Source: Porphyromonadaceae bacterium UBA7203 (lineage in GTDB: Bacteria; Bacteroidota; Bacteroidia; Bacteroidales; Muribaculaceae). Taken from it: a stretch of 64,000 nucleotides of DNA. The notes below the pieces were generated by a model. That model ran no database searches. It saw only the letters and a program-made list of their open reading frames with translations, and was not told where the DNA came from. Shown here one piece after another: positions 1-9,085 of this stretch. Position 1 is the first letter of the stretch. Every line of letters begins with the position of its first letter. Location: the NCBI GenBank assembly GCA_002490725.1, contig DKUN01000012.1:163965-227964 (forward strand). Direction: 5' to 3'. The position numbers and the translations under genes were made by a program.

Positions 1-1211
1 TCCGGGCACACATCATCGACGATCTGACCGACGCCATCGACAAACTGCCCGTTAGCTGGGACAGCGCCGACCTCGGACGCGCCACCAAGGGCGCCGCCTA
101 TGCGCTGCGCGGCAAAGTCTACCTCTTTAACCGCCAATGGAGCCGGGCAATCGATGATTTCGAGGAAATCGTCTATAACAAGACCCACAACTACGGCTAC
201 GAGCTCCACGGCGACTATGACGGCCTGTTCAGACTCTATAACGGCAATCACAGTCCGGAAATGATATTCTCCATACAGTCAATCGACGGCAACACGGCCG
301 GCTACGCGCTCAACATAGTAGGCTACTTCGGCAATAAATCGACCATGCGTCTCATTGCGAGCAACAACATCGTGCCGTCGACCACCCTCGTCGACATGTA
401 TGAGAATCTTGACGGCTCGCCCTTTGACTGGGACGATATATTTCCGGGTTTCAACAACGGCGACTCGCAGCTCAGGCGCAAATACATGAGCGTGGCCATC
501 GACCAGGGGAGCACCATGATCACCGACCTGCTCGAGTGCGACACGACGAAAGTCATGGACGCCTACCGCCTGCGCGACCCCAGGCTGTGTCTGAATGTCA
601 TTACGCCCTACTCCCACTATCTCGGCACCGACGCCGGCTCCAACCCGATGGACAAGCAGTTTGTGCTCGCCGACCCTACCCGTGGCGGCGCTCCGATGGA
701 GGCAATGGCCTTTATCCGCAACTCCGAGGGTTGGAACTCTTATTTCTGGCGCAAGTGGATTCCGACCGGCAACCTCGACGGCTACTGGGGCGAATACAAC
801 CGCACCCCCTACGAGTTTCCGCTTATCAGGCTCGGCGACGTGATTCTGATGCTCGCCGAGGCTTACAACGAATCAGACATGACCTCAAAGGCCGTCGACG
901 AGGTCAACAAAATCCGCGGCCGCGCAGGCATGCCGCTGCTCGACAGCGGAGCCCTTTGGCTCGCCTCGGGCGGCAAACAGGAAATGGCCGAGCGCATACG
1001 CCGCGAACGCGCCTTCGAACTGGCCGGCGAAGGGCAGCGCTACTGGGACCTGCGCCGCTGGGGCTTGCTCGAGCAGTCGGTCAGCAACGCCACCGACATA
1101 TTCGGCGACCTGATGTACACGCGCAGCTATCAGCCGCGCCACGAGCTATGGCCGATTCCGCTGGTCGAGATGGAGCGCAACACGAATCTGACTCAAAATC
1201 CGGGTTGGTAA
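1..1211 (+). CDS. SusD/RagB family outer-membrane lipoprotein, 3' part
   Basis: The reading frame is open from base 3 to the TAA at 1209-1211, so about 402 C-terminal residues are visible and the start lies outside the window. Early visible residues contain a TPR-like helix pair (KGAAYALRGKVYLFNRQW) typical of SusD proteins, and the end has the family's C-terminal pattern RIRRERAFELAGEGQRYWDLRRWG followed by LWPIP and the terminal TQNPGW. SusD proteins sit on the cell surface and cap a SusC TonB-dependent transporter, binding glycans or other nutrients; the partner susC would be expected just upstream. No polysaccharide-degrading gene follows directly, so the substrate cannot be inferred. Confidence 0.93.
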   Translation, partial: RAHIIDDLTDAIDKLPVSWDSADLGRATKGAAYALRGKVYLFNRQWSRAIDDFEEIVYNKTHNYGYELHGDYDGLFRLYNGNHSPEMIFSIQSIDGNTAGYALNIVGYFGNKSTMRLIASNNIVPSTTLVDMYENLDGSPFDWDDIFPGFNNGDSQLRRKYMSVAIDQGSTMITDLLECDTTKVMDAYRLRDPRLCLNVITPYSHYLGTDAGSNPMDKQFVLADPTRGGAPMEAMAFIRNSEGWNSYFWRKWIPTGNLDGYWGEYNRTPYEFPLIRLGDVILMLAEAYNESDMTSKAVDEVNKIRGRAGMPLLDSGALWLASGGKQEMAERIRRERAFELAGEGQRYWDLRRWGLLEQSVSNATDIFGDLMYTRSYQPRHELWPIPLVEMERNTNLTQNPGW

Positions 1212-1260
1212 AAACCGCCCGGAAAATGGGCAGGCAGTTGCGCGGATGGGGATTTTTTTG

Positions 1261-1268
1261 TAATTTTG
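1261..1268 (+). promoter_or_regulatory. -7 promoter element, TAATTTTG
   Basis: Exact match to the Bacteroidetes TAnnTTTG element. It ends only 6 bases before the nudix ATG at 1275, so the transcript would be leaderless or nearly so. Confidence 0.6.
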
Positions 1269-1274
1269 CGGGAG

Positions 1275-1841
1275 ATGAAGAAGATCGGAAAATGGAAGAT
1301 TCTTGGCAGCGAGTATCTTTACCGACGGCCATGGCTGACGGCACGGCGCGACAGCGTCGAGTTGCCCGACGGCCGCGTGTTTGACGAATTCTATATTCTC
1401 GAATATCCGACGTGGGTCAACGTCATAGCCATTACCGACGAGGGCAAATATGTGATGGTCAGGCAGTATCGCCACGGCATCGGCGAAGTGCTAACCGAAC
1501 TGTGCGCCGGATGCGCCGAACCGGGCGAAAATCCGATGGAAGCCGCGCGGCGCGAGCTGCTCGAGGAGACGGGCTATGCCGGCGGCAGCTGGCGCGCGTT
1601 TGACGTGCTGGCACCCAACGCGAGCGCCAACACCAACCTGAGCCACACCTTCATTGCCGAAGGTGTGACCCCGGTAGCCGAGCAACGGCTCGACCCGTCG
1701 GAAGACATCGCCGTTGAACTCTACACGGCCGACGAGTTGCTGGCGCTGCTGCATTCCGGAGCCATAAAGCAGACAACCATGGCCGCCCCGCTCTGGCATC
1801 ATTTCTATAACTTGAAAACCGCAAAGGAGGAACGCCCGTGA
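1275..1841 (+). CDS. NUDIX hydrolase, ADP-ribose pyrophosphatase-like
   Basis: A 188-residue protein with a full Nudix box: glycine, then the glutamate seven residues on, then RELLEETGY at about residues 94-102. The preceding beta strands (YVMVRQYRHGIGEVLTELCAG) and the length fit the ADP-ribose/nucleoside-diphosphate-sugar pyrophosphatase subgroup; exact substrate is not known. The ATG at 1275 is chosen because a TTG nine bases upstream lies inside the promoter -7 box. The stop codon overlaps the GTG start of mutL by 4 bases, so the genes are translationally coupled. Confidence 0.88.
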   Translation: MKKIGKWKILGSEYLYRRPWLTARRDSVELPDGRVFDEFYILEYPTWVNVIAITDEGKYVMVRQYRHGIGEVLTELCAGCAEPGENPMEAARRELLEETGYAGGSWRAFDVLAPNASANTNLSHTFIAEGVTPVAEQRLDPSEDIAVELYTADELLALLHSGAIKQTTMAAPLWHHFYNLKTAKEERP

Positions 1842-3691
1842 GCGACGTAATCAAGCTGCTGCCCGACTCGGTTGCCAACCAGATTGCCGCGGGCGAGGTC
1901 ATTCAGCGCCCGGCATCAGTGGTGAAAGAGCTGGTCGAGAACGCTGTCGACGCCGGCGCTACCGAGATTCAGGTCATAATAAAAGACGCCGGCCGGACGC
2001 TGGTGCAGGTTGTCGACAACGGCTGCGGCATGAGCGCCACCGACGCGCGCCTGGCGTTCGAGCGCCACTCGACGTCGAAAATCCGCTGTGCCGACGACCT
2101 CTTCACGCTCCACACCATGGGGTTCCGCGGCGAGGCGCTGGCAAGCATCTGTGCAGTCAGCCAGGTTGACCTGCGCACCATGAGGCACGACGACAAAATC
2201 GGCACGCGCCTGATAATCAACGGTTCGAAAGTAGAGAGCCAGCTGCCTGAAGCGTGCGCTCCGGGCAGCAACATGATGGTGCGCAACCTATTTTTCAACG
2301 TTCCGGCCCGACGCAAATTCCTGAAAAAAGACTCGGTCGAGATGAGCAATATCATCCACGAGTTCGAACGGCTCGCGCTGGTGAACCCATCGGTCGAACT
2401 GGCGCTGATTCATAACGACGTGACCCTTCACCGCCTTCCGCCGGCCAACATGCGTCAGCGAATCGTCGACCTGTTCGGCAAGCAGCTCAACGACAAGCTC
2501 ATACCCGTTGAAACCGACACGTCGCTGGTCAGAATAAGCGGCTTCATTGTCAGGCCCGAACACTGCCGCAAGCGCAATCCGCTGCAATATCTGTTTGTCA
2601 ACGGCCGCAACATGCGCCACCCCTACTTCCACAAGGCGGTGACCCAATGCTACGAAGGCCTGATTCCGGCCGACGAGCAGCCCATTTACTTTCTCGACTT
2701 CAACGTCGACCCCCAGAGCATCGACGTCAACATACATCCGACCAAAAACGAAATCAAGTTCGAACAGGAGCAGAGCATACGCCAGATTCTATTTGCGGCC
2801 GTCAAGGAAACACTCGGCCGCTTTGCGACGGCGCCTGAAATCGACTTCGCCACGCTGACCGACAGCGACCGCATTGACATTCCCGCCCCCGGCATACACC
2901 GGACAGAATCGGCGCCGCGCCCGTCGGCAATCAACTCAGGCAGCTACAACCCCTTCAAGTCGCGTCCGGCAAGCAACTGGGACGAACTCTATAAGAACTT
3001 CACCGAAGCCCGCACCGAGGCGCTCGACCCCGATGGTTCCGGCGGCGAGCAGTCGCTCATCAACGACCTGCCCGACGAAGAAATGCCCGGCGGCGAGAAC
3101 CAGGCAACGCTAACCACCATGCCCTCGGCCATCCTGCCGGCCGGAAAACGCTTTGCGGTCATGGCCGACCCCCGCGGCCTGCGCATCATTGACCTGCGCC
3201 GCGCCCACAAGGCCATAATCTACGAGCAGCTGACCGCCACGCTCGGCTCGGGCAGCGACATTGCCTCGCAGCGGCTGATATTCCCCGAAAAGGTGACCCT
3301 CGGCTCGGCCTACGACCCCCTGATTGAAGAACTGGAGCCACGCCTGGCCCGAATAGGCTTTGACCTGGCCCCGCTGGGCGGAGGCGTCTGGTCGGTCAAC
3401 GCAGTGCCCTCGATTGTTGACAGCGCCAACCCGGCCGAACTGCTGTCGGCCATCATTGCCGAGGCCGCCGAAAACATCGAAAGCGCCGACACGCCTCTGA
3501 AGACCATCATAGAACGCATTGCCGCCGGCATGGCCGAAGCGGCCGCCTTCAAGGCCGACCGCCCGCTATCCGACTCGGAGATTCAGCACATCGTAAGCCG
3601 TCTGATGCAGCTTAAAACCCCCGGATTCGCCCCCGACGGACATCCGACCTTCACAGTCATTGACGATAACGAACTTTCACGCCTGTTATGA
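1838..3691 (+). CDS. mutL: DNA mismatch repair protein MutL
   Basis: A 617-residue protein starting at GTG. The N-terminal GHKL ATPase is intact: QIAAGEV, ELVENAVDAGAT with the catalytic glutamate, DNGCGM, RHSTSKI and MGFRGEALASI all lie within the first 110 residues. MutL couples mismatch recognition by MutS to strand removal. The C-terminal region usually holds a metal-binding endonuclease motif DQHA(X)2E(X)4E; here the aligned stretch is DLRRAHKAIIYE at about residues 452-463, which lacks the Q and H, and the usual CPHGRP motif near the C terminus appears as APDGHP. The protein is therefore probably not a nicking MutL. Its stop overlaps the next start by 4 bases. Confidence 0.97.
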   Translation: MSDVIKLLPDSVANQIAAGEVIQRPASVVKELVENAVDAGATEIQVIIKDAGRTLVQVVDNGCGMSATDARLAFERHSTSKIRCADDLFTLHTMGFRGEALASICAVSQVDLRTMRHDDKIGTRLIINGSKVESQLPEACAPGSNMMVRNLFFNVPARRKFLKKDSVEMSNIIHEFERLALVNPSVELALIHNDVTLHRLPPANMRQRIVDLFGKQLNDKLIPVETDTSLVRISGFIVRPEHCRKRNPLQYLFVNGRNMRHPYFHKAVTQCYEGLIPADEQPIYFLDFNVDPQSIDVNIHPTKNEIKFEQEQSIRQILFAAVKETLGRFATAPEIDFATLTDSDRIDIPAPGIHRTESAPRPSAINSGSYNPFKSRPASNWDELYKNFTEARTEALDPDGSGGEQSLINDLPDEEMPGGENQATLTTMPSAILPAGKRFAVMADPRGLRIIDLRRAHKAIIYEQLTATLGSGSDIASQRLIFPEKVTLGSAYDPLIEELEPRLARIGFDLAPLGGGVWSVNAVPSIVDSANPAELLSAIIAEAAENIESADTPLKTIIERIAAGMAEAAAFKADRPLSDSEIQHIVSRLMQLKTPGFAPDGHPTFTVIDDNELSRLL

Positions 3692-4617
3692 GCCTGTCAG
3701 CAAAATGTCTGCTTATAGTCAACCCGCGTAGCGGCACGTCGGCCAAGGAGCGCATTGTCAAACTCGCATCCGACGAGCTGACCTCGGCCGGAATCAGCGT
3801 CGAAACCGTCATGACCGAGCGTCCGGGCCACGCAACCCAACTCGCCGCCGCGGCCGCGGCCGACGGGGTCGACATCGTCGTTGCCATGGGCGGCGACGGC
3901 ACGGTCAACGAAACTGCACGCGCGCTCTGCAACAGCTCGTCGACCCTCGGCATCATTCCGATGGGTTCGGGCAACGGACTGGCGCGTCATCTCAGCATTC
4001 CGATGGACCCCGCCAAGGCAATCGGCATCATCAAGTCAGGACGCACCGAGCAGTGCGACTACTGCACGGTCAACGACCGCCCGTTTTTCTGCACCTTCGG
4101 CATGGGCTTCGACGCCGCCGTCAGCGGACGCTTCGCTACCCGCCCGAACCACCGCGGACTGGTCAACTACCTCCGCTCGGCCATCGAGGAGCTGATTTGT
4201 TTCGAAGCCGAGGAATACACAATAAGCTGCGAAAACGAAACGCTGACCGAACGCGCCTTTCTGATTGCCTGCTGCAACGCCTCGCAATATGGCAACAACG
4301 CCTTCATTGCCCCGAATGCCAGCATCAAAGACGGACTCATGGACATCACCGTGGTCCACTCCGGCACCCTGCTGCGCCAGGCACTCAACGGAATCGACAT
4401 CATGCTCGGCGCAATCCGCGATGGCGCCCGAGTGCACACCTTCCGCTCCGAGCGGGTGGTCATTGACCGCTCAAAACCCGGACTCGTACACATTGACGGC
4501 GACCCGGCCCACATGGGTCAGCGGCTCGTCGTCAGATGCCATACCGGCGGCCTGGGCGTGTTCTCGCCAGGCGAAATCAAAGTAAAGCCCGTGTTTACCC
4601 CACTGGGCATCAAATAA
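3688..4617 (+). CDS. Diacylglycerol kinase-family lipid kinase
   Basis: A 309-residue protein of the YegS/BmrU/DgkB lipid kinase family. It shows NPRSGTSAKERIV at the N terminus, the nucleotide-binding GGDGTVNE near residue 70 and PMGSGNGLARHL near residue 92, then the second beta-sandwich domain ending in IDGDP. These cytosolic enzymes transfer phosphate from ATP to diacylglycerol, sphingoid bases or related lipids; many Bacteroidetes make sphingolipids, but the substrate here is not determined. It starts with ATGA overlapping the mutL stop and has no promoter of its own, so it belongs to the nudix-mutL transcript. Confidence 0.92.
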   Translation: MSLSAKCLLIVNPRSGTSAKERIVKLASDELTSAGISVETVMTERPGHATQLAAAAAADGVDIVVAMGGDGTVNETARALCNSSSTLGIIPMGSGNGLARHLSIPMDPAKAIGIIKSGRTEQCDYCTVNDRPFFCTFGMGFDAAVSGRFATRPNHRGLVNYLRSAIEELICFEAEEYTISCENETLTERAFLIACCNASQYGNNAFIAPNASIKDGLMDITVVHSGTLLRQALNGIDIMLGAIRDGARVHTFRSERVVIDRSKPGLVHIDGDPAHMGQRLVVRCHTGGLGVFSPGEIKVKPVFTPLGIK

Positions 4618-4640
4618 CCCCGAAACGCTACTTAAACACA

Positions 4641-5948
4641 ATGAAGAAACTCATCATAGAAACCTATGGCTGCCAGATGAACGTGGCCGACAGCGAGGTG
4701 GTGGCCGCCGTAATGCAGATGGCAGGCTACGAAACCTCCGACGACCCGGCTGCGGCCGACGCCATACTGCTCAACACATGCTCCATACGCGACAACGCCG
4801 AGCAGAAAATACTCAGCCGCCTGAGTGAACTCAACGCCCGCCGCCGCAAAAGCGGCCACCCGGCCATCATAGGCGTGATCGGCTGCATGGCCGAGCGCGT
4901 GGGCCGGGACCTCATCGACAACCACGGAGTCGACCTCGTTGCCGGCCCCGACAGCTATCTTGACCTGCCCGCGCTGATTGCGTCGGCCGAACAGGGCATG
5001 CCGGCCATGAACCTCGAGCTGAGCCGCACCGAAACGTACCGCGACATCATACCGAAGCGCCTGGGCGGCAACGGCGTCAGCGGCTTCGTGTCGATTATGC
5101 GCGGATGCAACAACTTCTGCACCTACTGCATTGTGCCCTACACCCGCGGACGCGAACGCTCGCGCGAACCCCAAAGCATTCTCAACGAAGTCAAGGACCT
5201 GCACGAAAAGGGCTTCAAAGAGGTTACGCTGCTCGGCCAGAACGTCAACTCCTACCGCTACGACGAGTCGACCGGATTTGCCGAACTGCTGACCATGGTA
5301 GCCGACGCCGTGCCCGACATGCGGGTGCGCTTCACCACGTCGCATCCCCGCGACATGAGCGACGAAATCATTGCCGCCATAGCCTCCAGGCCTAACATTG
5401 CGCGCCATATCCACCTGCCGGTCCAGAGCGGCTCGGACGCTGTGCTCAAATCAATGAACCGCCACTATGACCGCAGCCGCTATCTGGAGCGCATCGACGC
5501 CATTCGCCGCGCCATTCCCGACTGCGCCATAACCACCGACCTCTTCACCGGATTTCACAACGAAACGGAACAGGACTTCATGCTTACGCTCGATCTGATG
5601 CGTACGGTCGGCTTCGACGCCTCATTCATGTTCAAATATTCCGAACGCCCTGGCACCGTGGCCGCGCGAACCATGCCCGACAATATCAGCGAAGAGGTGA
5701 AAATCGAGCGCCTAAACCGCATGATTGCGCTGCAGAATGAGCTGAGCCTGGCCGCCAACAGACGCGACATAGGCAAGACGTTCGACGTGTTGATCGAAGG
5801 TGTATCAAAGCGGAGCACCGAGCAGTGGGTAGGCCGTACAAGCCAGAACAAGACCGTAGTTTTCAACCGCATGCCCGGCCGGAAGGTCGGCGACACAGTG
5901 GCCGTAACCATAACCGACGCCACGTCGGCAACACTGCTGGGCCTATGA
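4641..5948 (+). CDS. miaB: tRNA-2-methylthio-N6-dimethylallyladenosine synthase MiaB
   Basis: A 435-residue radical SAM methylthiotransferase that adds the 2-methylthio group to i6A37 in tRNAs. The N-terminal UPF0004 domain carries three cluster cysteines (TYGCQMN, NTCSIR, GCMAER), the radical SAM core carries CNNFCTYC near residue 158, and the C-terminal TRAM domain ends in VTITDATSATLLGL. The ATG at 4641 gives the canonical MKKLIIETYGCQMN start; a longer reading frame upstream overlaps the lipid kinase and is not credible. The stop overlaps the next gene by 4 bases. Confidence 0.97.
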   Translation: MKKLIIETYGCQMNVADSEVVAAVMQMAGYETSDDPAAADAILLNTCSIRDNAEQKILSRLSELNARRRKSGHPAIIGVIGCMAERVGRDLIDNHGVDLVAGPDSYLDLPALIASAEQGMPAMNLELSRTETYRDIIPKRLGGNGVSGFVSIMRGCNNFCTYCIVPYTRGRERSREPQSILNEVKDLHEKGFKEVTLLGQNVNSYRYDESTGFAELLTMVADAVPDMRVRFTTSHPRDMSDEIIAAIASRPNIARHIHLPVQSGSDAVLKSMNRHYDRSRYLERIDAIRRAIPDCAITTDLFTGFHNETEQDFMLTLDLMRTVGFDASFMFKYSERPGTVAARTMPDNISEEVKIERLNRMIALQNELSLAANRRDIGKTFDVLIEGVSKRSTEQWVGRTSQNKTVVFNRMPGRKVGDTVAVTITDATSATLLGL

Positions 5949-6676
5949 AACGTCTGATTCCGCTGATAGCCCTGGCCGCGCTGGCCCTGATGGGATTCCG
6001 CGAGCCCGAAGTGCCCGATATGGAGCAGATTCGCGCCGAGGTCACCGACCCCGCATCGGCCTACTATTACCCGAAACTGATGGCGCGCTATGAGCGCAAC
6101 GAAACCGTCATGACCCTCGACGACTACCGCCGGCTCTACCTGGGCTATATCTTCGAGGAAGATTTCAACCCCTACCGCACGTCGCCCTACGCCGGGCTGG
6201 TCGAGGAGCTATACTTCAAATCGCACCACAGCAAAAGCGAGTGTGACCAGATAATCAAATATGCCGAACTGTCGCTCAAGGACGACCCGTTCAATCTCCA
6301 GCAGATTGACTATCTGATCTACGCCCTGCGCGAAAAAAAGAAAAACAATCTCGCCAACATCTGGCAATACCGACTAAACCACATCCTCGAAACGATTGTC
6401 AGCACCGGCACCGGACTCGACCGCGACCATGCCTGGTATGTTATCAATCCGCAACACGAATACTTCCTGCTGAACAAGATGGGGCGAGTGGCCAGCAACT
6501 TCGAGTTTCAGGAACCATGGTTCGACCACATTACCGTCGAGCCCAAGGGTCCGAAGGATTCAACCCACTATTACTTCAACTCACAGCACTTTCTGCGCCA
6601 GTATCGCCTGAAGTTCCCGACCGACGACAGCGAAGACACTGACGAAATCGGGCCGCGCGATGTTGACGCTGACTGA
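5945..6676 (+). CDS. DUF4919 family protein
   Basis: A 243-residue protein with an N-terminal hydrophobic segment (residues 1-17) that is probably a signal peptide, so it is likely exported. The following sequence (PASAYYYPKLMARYERN, then LDDYRRLYLGYIFEEDFNPY) matches the DUF4919 family known from Bacteroidetes, whose function is unknown. Its ATG overlaps the miaB stop, and its end overlaps birA by 17 bases, so it is co-transcribed with housekeeping genes although its product probably acts outside the cytosol. Confidence 0.82.
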   Translation: MKRLIPLIALAALALMGFREPEVPDMEQIRAEVTDPASAYYYPKLMARYERNETVMTLDDYRRLYLGYIFEEDFNPYRTSPYAGLVEELYFKSHHSKSECDQIIKYAELSLKDDPFNLQQIDYLIYALREKKKNNLANIWQYRLNHILETIVSTGTGLDRDHAWYVINPQHEYFLLNKMGRVASNFEFQEPWFDHITVEPKGPKDSTHYYFNSQHFLRQYRLKFPTDDSEDTDEIGPRDVDAD

Positions 6677-7343
6677 CACCTGCCCGAGCACCAACTCGGC
6701 CATTGACCGCAACGCGCCCCACGGCCACGCCCTCATGGCCCTGACGCAGACGGCCGGACGAGGTCAGCGCGGCAATCACTGGGAGGCGGAACCGGGCAAG
6801 AACATTACGCTCAGCCTGATGCTGCGCCCCGAAGGGATTGCGGCCAACCGCCAGTTTGAAATCAGCGAGGCCGTGGCCCTCGGAGTGGCCGACGCAGTCG
6901 AGGAGCTCGGAGTGAAGCGGGTGGCCGTCAAGTGGCCCAACGACATCTATGTCGGCGACAGCAAGATAGCCGGCATACTGATTGAAAATTCGCTGTCGGG
7001 AACCTCAATCGCACGCTCCATTGCCGGCATAGGCCTCAACGTGAACCAGACGGAATTTCGCAGCGATGCCCCAAACCCCGTGTCGCTGGCGCAACTGACC
7101 GGACGCACCTTCGACATATGCGCCCTGGCACAACGCATGGTCGACCTGATTCTCGGACGTCTGGGGCGCGACAACCACGAAGAATACCGCCGGCGCCTGT
7201 GGCGCGGACAGGGCCTGTGGCGCTGGCAGACGGCCGACGGCAAGCAGTTCGACGCCACAATCGACGACGTGCAACCCGACGGCCATCTATGCCTGAGCGG
7301 CCATGCCCCGTTTGCGTTCAAAGAGGTCTTTCCGGCAGGCTGA
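6660..7343 (+). CDS. birA: Biotin--[acetyl-CoA-carboxylase] ligase
   Basis: A 227-residue biotin protein ligase. The biotin/ATP-binding loop reads GRGQRGNHWEAEPGKNI at about residues 33-49, followed by VKWPNDIYVGDSKIAGILIE and a GIGLNVN motif, all typical of the catalytic domain. There is no N-terminal helix-turn-helix, so this is the short, non-regulatory type. It attaches biotin to carrier domains of carboxylases. It is the last gene of the run starting at 1275; a 120-base gap with a new promoter follows. Confidence 0.95.
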   Translation: MLTLTDTCPSTNSAIDRNAPHGHALMALTQTAGRGQRGNHWEAEPGKNITLSLMLRPEGIAANRQFEISEAVALGVADAVEELGVKRVAVKWPNDIYVGDSKIAGILIENSLSGTSIARSIAGIGLNVNQTEFRSDAPNPVSLAQLTGRTFDICALAQRMVDLILGRLGRDNHEEYRRRLWRGQGLWRWQTADGKQFDATIDDVQPDGHLCLSGHAPFAFKEVFPAG

Positions 7344-7422
7344 AAGAATGTTAAAAATTACAAAAATGCACAATTTGCAATTCCACGGCCTGACAGCGAA
7401 ACGAAATGTCGCATTTTTTCCG

Positions 7423-7430
7423 TAATTTTG
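7423..7430 (+). promoter_or_regulatory. -7 promoter element upstream of purH, TAATTTTG
   Basis: Exact TAnnTTTG match 33 bases before the purH ATG. No clear TTTG was found at the expected -33 distance. Confidence 0.55.
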
Positions 7431-7463
7431 CACTCATTATTAAGAACATCCAACATCGAAATA

Positions 7464-8996
7464 ATGGCAAACGACATCCGCAAAATCGGCACAGCGCTGA
7501 TATCCGTCTACCACAAAGACGGCCTTGATGAAATTCTGGAGTTACTTAACCGCGCAGGCGTCAAATTTCTCAGCACCGGCGGCACGCAGACCTTTATCCG
7601 CGAACTTGGCTATGACTGCCAGGCGGTAGAGGACCTGACGGGCTATCCGTCGATTCTCGGCGGCCGCGTGAAGACGCTTCACCCCAAAGTGTTCGGCGGC
7701 ATTCTCAACCGCCGCGACAACGAAGGCGACCGCGAACAGATAGCAAAATACGAAATTCCTGAAATCGACCTCGTAATCGTTGACCTCTATCCGTTTGAAG
7801 CAACCGTAGCATCCGGAGCCGACGACGCGGCCATTATCGAGAAAATCGACATAGGCGGTATTTCGCTGATACGCGGCGCAGCCAAGAACTGGAACGACGT
7901 AGTCATCGTGGCCAGCAAGGCCCAGTATGCTCCGCTGCGTGACCTGCTGGCAGCACAGGGCGCCGAAACCACCTCGGCCCAGCGCCGCTGGTTCGCCAAG
8001 GAGGCATTTGCAGTCAGCAGCCACTACGATTCGGCAATTTTCAACTACTTTGACCGCACCGACGACGCCCCCTCGGCGCTCCGCGTGGCAGTCGACGGCA
8101 TCAAACCGATGCGCTACGGCGAAAATCCCCACCAGAAAGGCTTCTTCTTCGGCAACTTCGAAGAAATGTTCACCCAGCTCCACGGCAAGGAGATTTCCTA
8201 TAACAACCTGCTCGACATCGACGCCGCAGTCAGCCTGATTGCCGACTTCGACACGACGACGTTTGCCGTGCTGAAACACAACAACGCCTGCGGCGTGGCC
8301 TCGCGTCCCACCGTGGCTGAAGCTTGGCGCGACGCCCTCGCCGGCGACCCCGTCAGCGCATTTGGCGGCGTGCTGATCACCAACGGCACGGTCGACGCCG
8401 AAGCGGCCAAGGAAATCAACACCATTTTCTTCGAAGTAATCATTGCCCCGGCCTATACCGACGAAGCCCTTGAAGTGCTCAAGAGCAAGAAGAACCGAAT
8501 CATCCTGGTTCAGCACGCTCAGAACTCAACACGCCTGTCGTATCGCTCATGCCTGAACGGCGCACTGGTGCAGGAGCGCGACCTGAAGACCGAAACCGCT
8601 CAGGACCTCACCCCCGTCACCCCCAAACCTGTCGGTCCCGCCGAAGTCGAAGACCTCCTCTTCGCCAACAAAATCGTCAAGCACTCAAAGAGCAATGCCA
8701 TCGTCCTTGCCAAGGGCTGCCAGCTCCTGGCATCGGGTGTAGGCCAGACCTCGCGCGTCGACGCCCTGAAGCAGGCCATCGCCAAGGCCCGCTCCTTTAA
8801 CTTCGACCTCAAGGGCGCAGTCATGGCCTCCGACGCCTTCTTCCCCTTTGCCGACTGCGTGGAAATTGCTCACGAGGCAGGCATCGACGCAGTAATCCAG
8901 CCCGGCGGCTCCATCCGCGACCAGGAAACCATTGACTTCTGCACCTCGCACGACATGGCCATGGTCATCACCGGCATACGCCACTTCAAGCACTGA
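7464..8996 (+). CDS. purH: Bifunctional AICAR formyltransferase/IMP cyclohydrolase
   Basis: A 510-residue protein catalysing the last two steps of IMP synthesis. The N-terminal cyclohydrolase (MGS-like) domain shows LISVYHKDGLDEILELL, FLSTGGTQTFI and GGRVKTLHP; the C-terminal transformylase domain shows MRYGENPHQKG, KHNNACGVA, DPVSAFGG and the terminal QPGGSIRDQE. The ATG at 7464 is preferred over an upstream in-frame start that would overlap the promoter. In many Bacteroidales purH is followed by the mre locus, as here. Confidence 0.97.
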   Translation: MANDIRKIGTALISVYHKDGLDEILELLNRAGVKFLSTGGTQTFIRELGYDCQAVEDLTGYPSILGGRVKTLHPKVFGGILNRRDNEGDREQIAKYEIPEIDLVIVDLYPFEATVASGADDAAIIEKIDIGGISLIRGAAKNWNDVVIVASKAQYAPLRDLLAAQGAETTSAQRRWFAKEAFAVSSHYDSAIFNYFDRTDDAPSALRVAVDGIKPMRYGENPHQKGFFFGNFEEMFTQLHGKEISYNNLLDIDAAVSLIADFDTTTFAVLKHNNACGVASRPTVAEAWRDALAGDPVSAFGGVLITNGTVDAEAAKEINTIFFEVIIAPAYTDEALEVLKSKKNRIILVQHAQNSTRLSYRSCLNGALVQERDLKTETAQDLTPVTPKPVGPAEVEDLLFANKIVKHSKSNAIVLAKGCQLLASGVGQTSRVDALKQAIAKARSFNFDLKGAVMASDAFFPFADCVEIAHEAGIDAVIQPGGSIRDQETIDFCTSHDMAMVITGIRHFKH

Positions 8997-9085
8997 TTGC
9001 CCGTCCGACCTCCCCACACCTCATCTCTCCTCGACCCAACCGTCACAACTTTTCACTTTAACCCCTTAACTTTCAATTCATCGAA

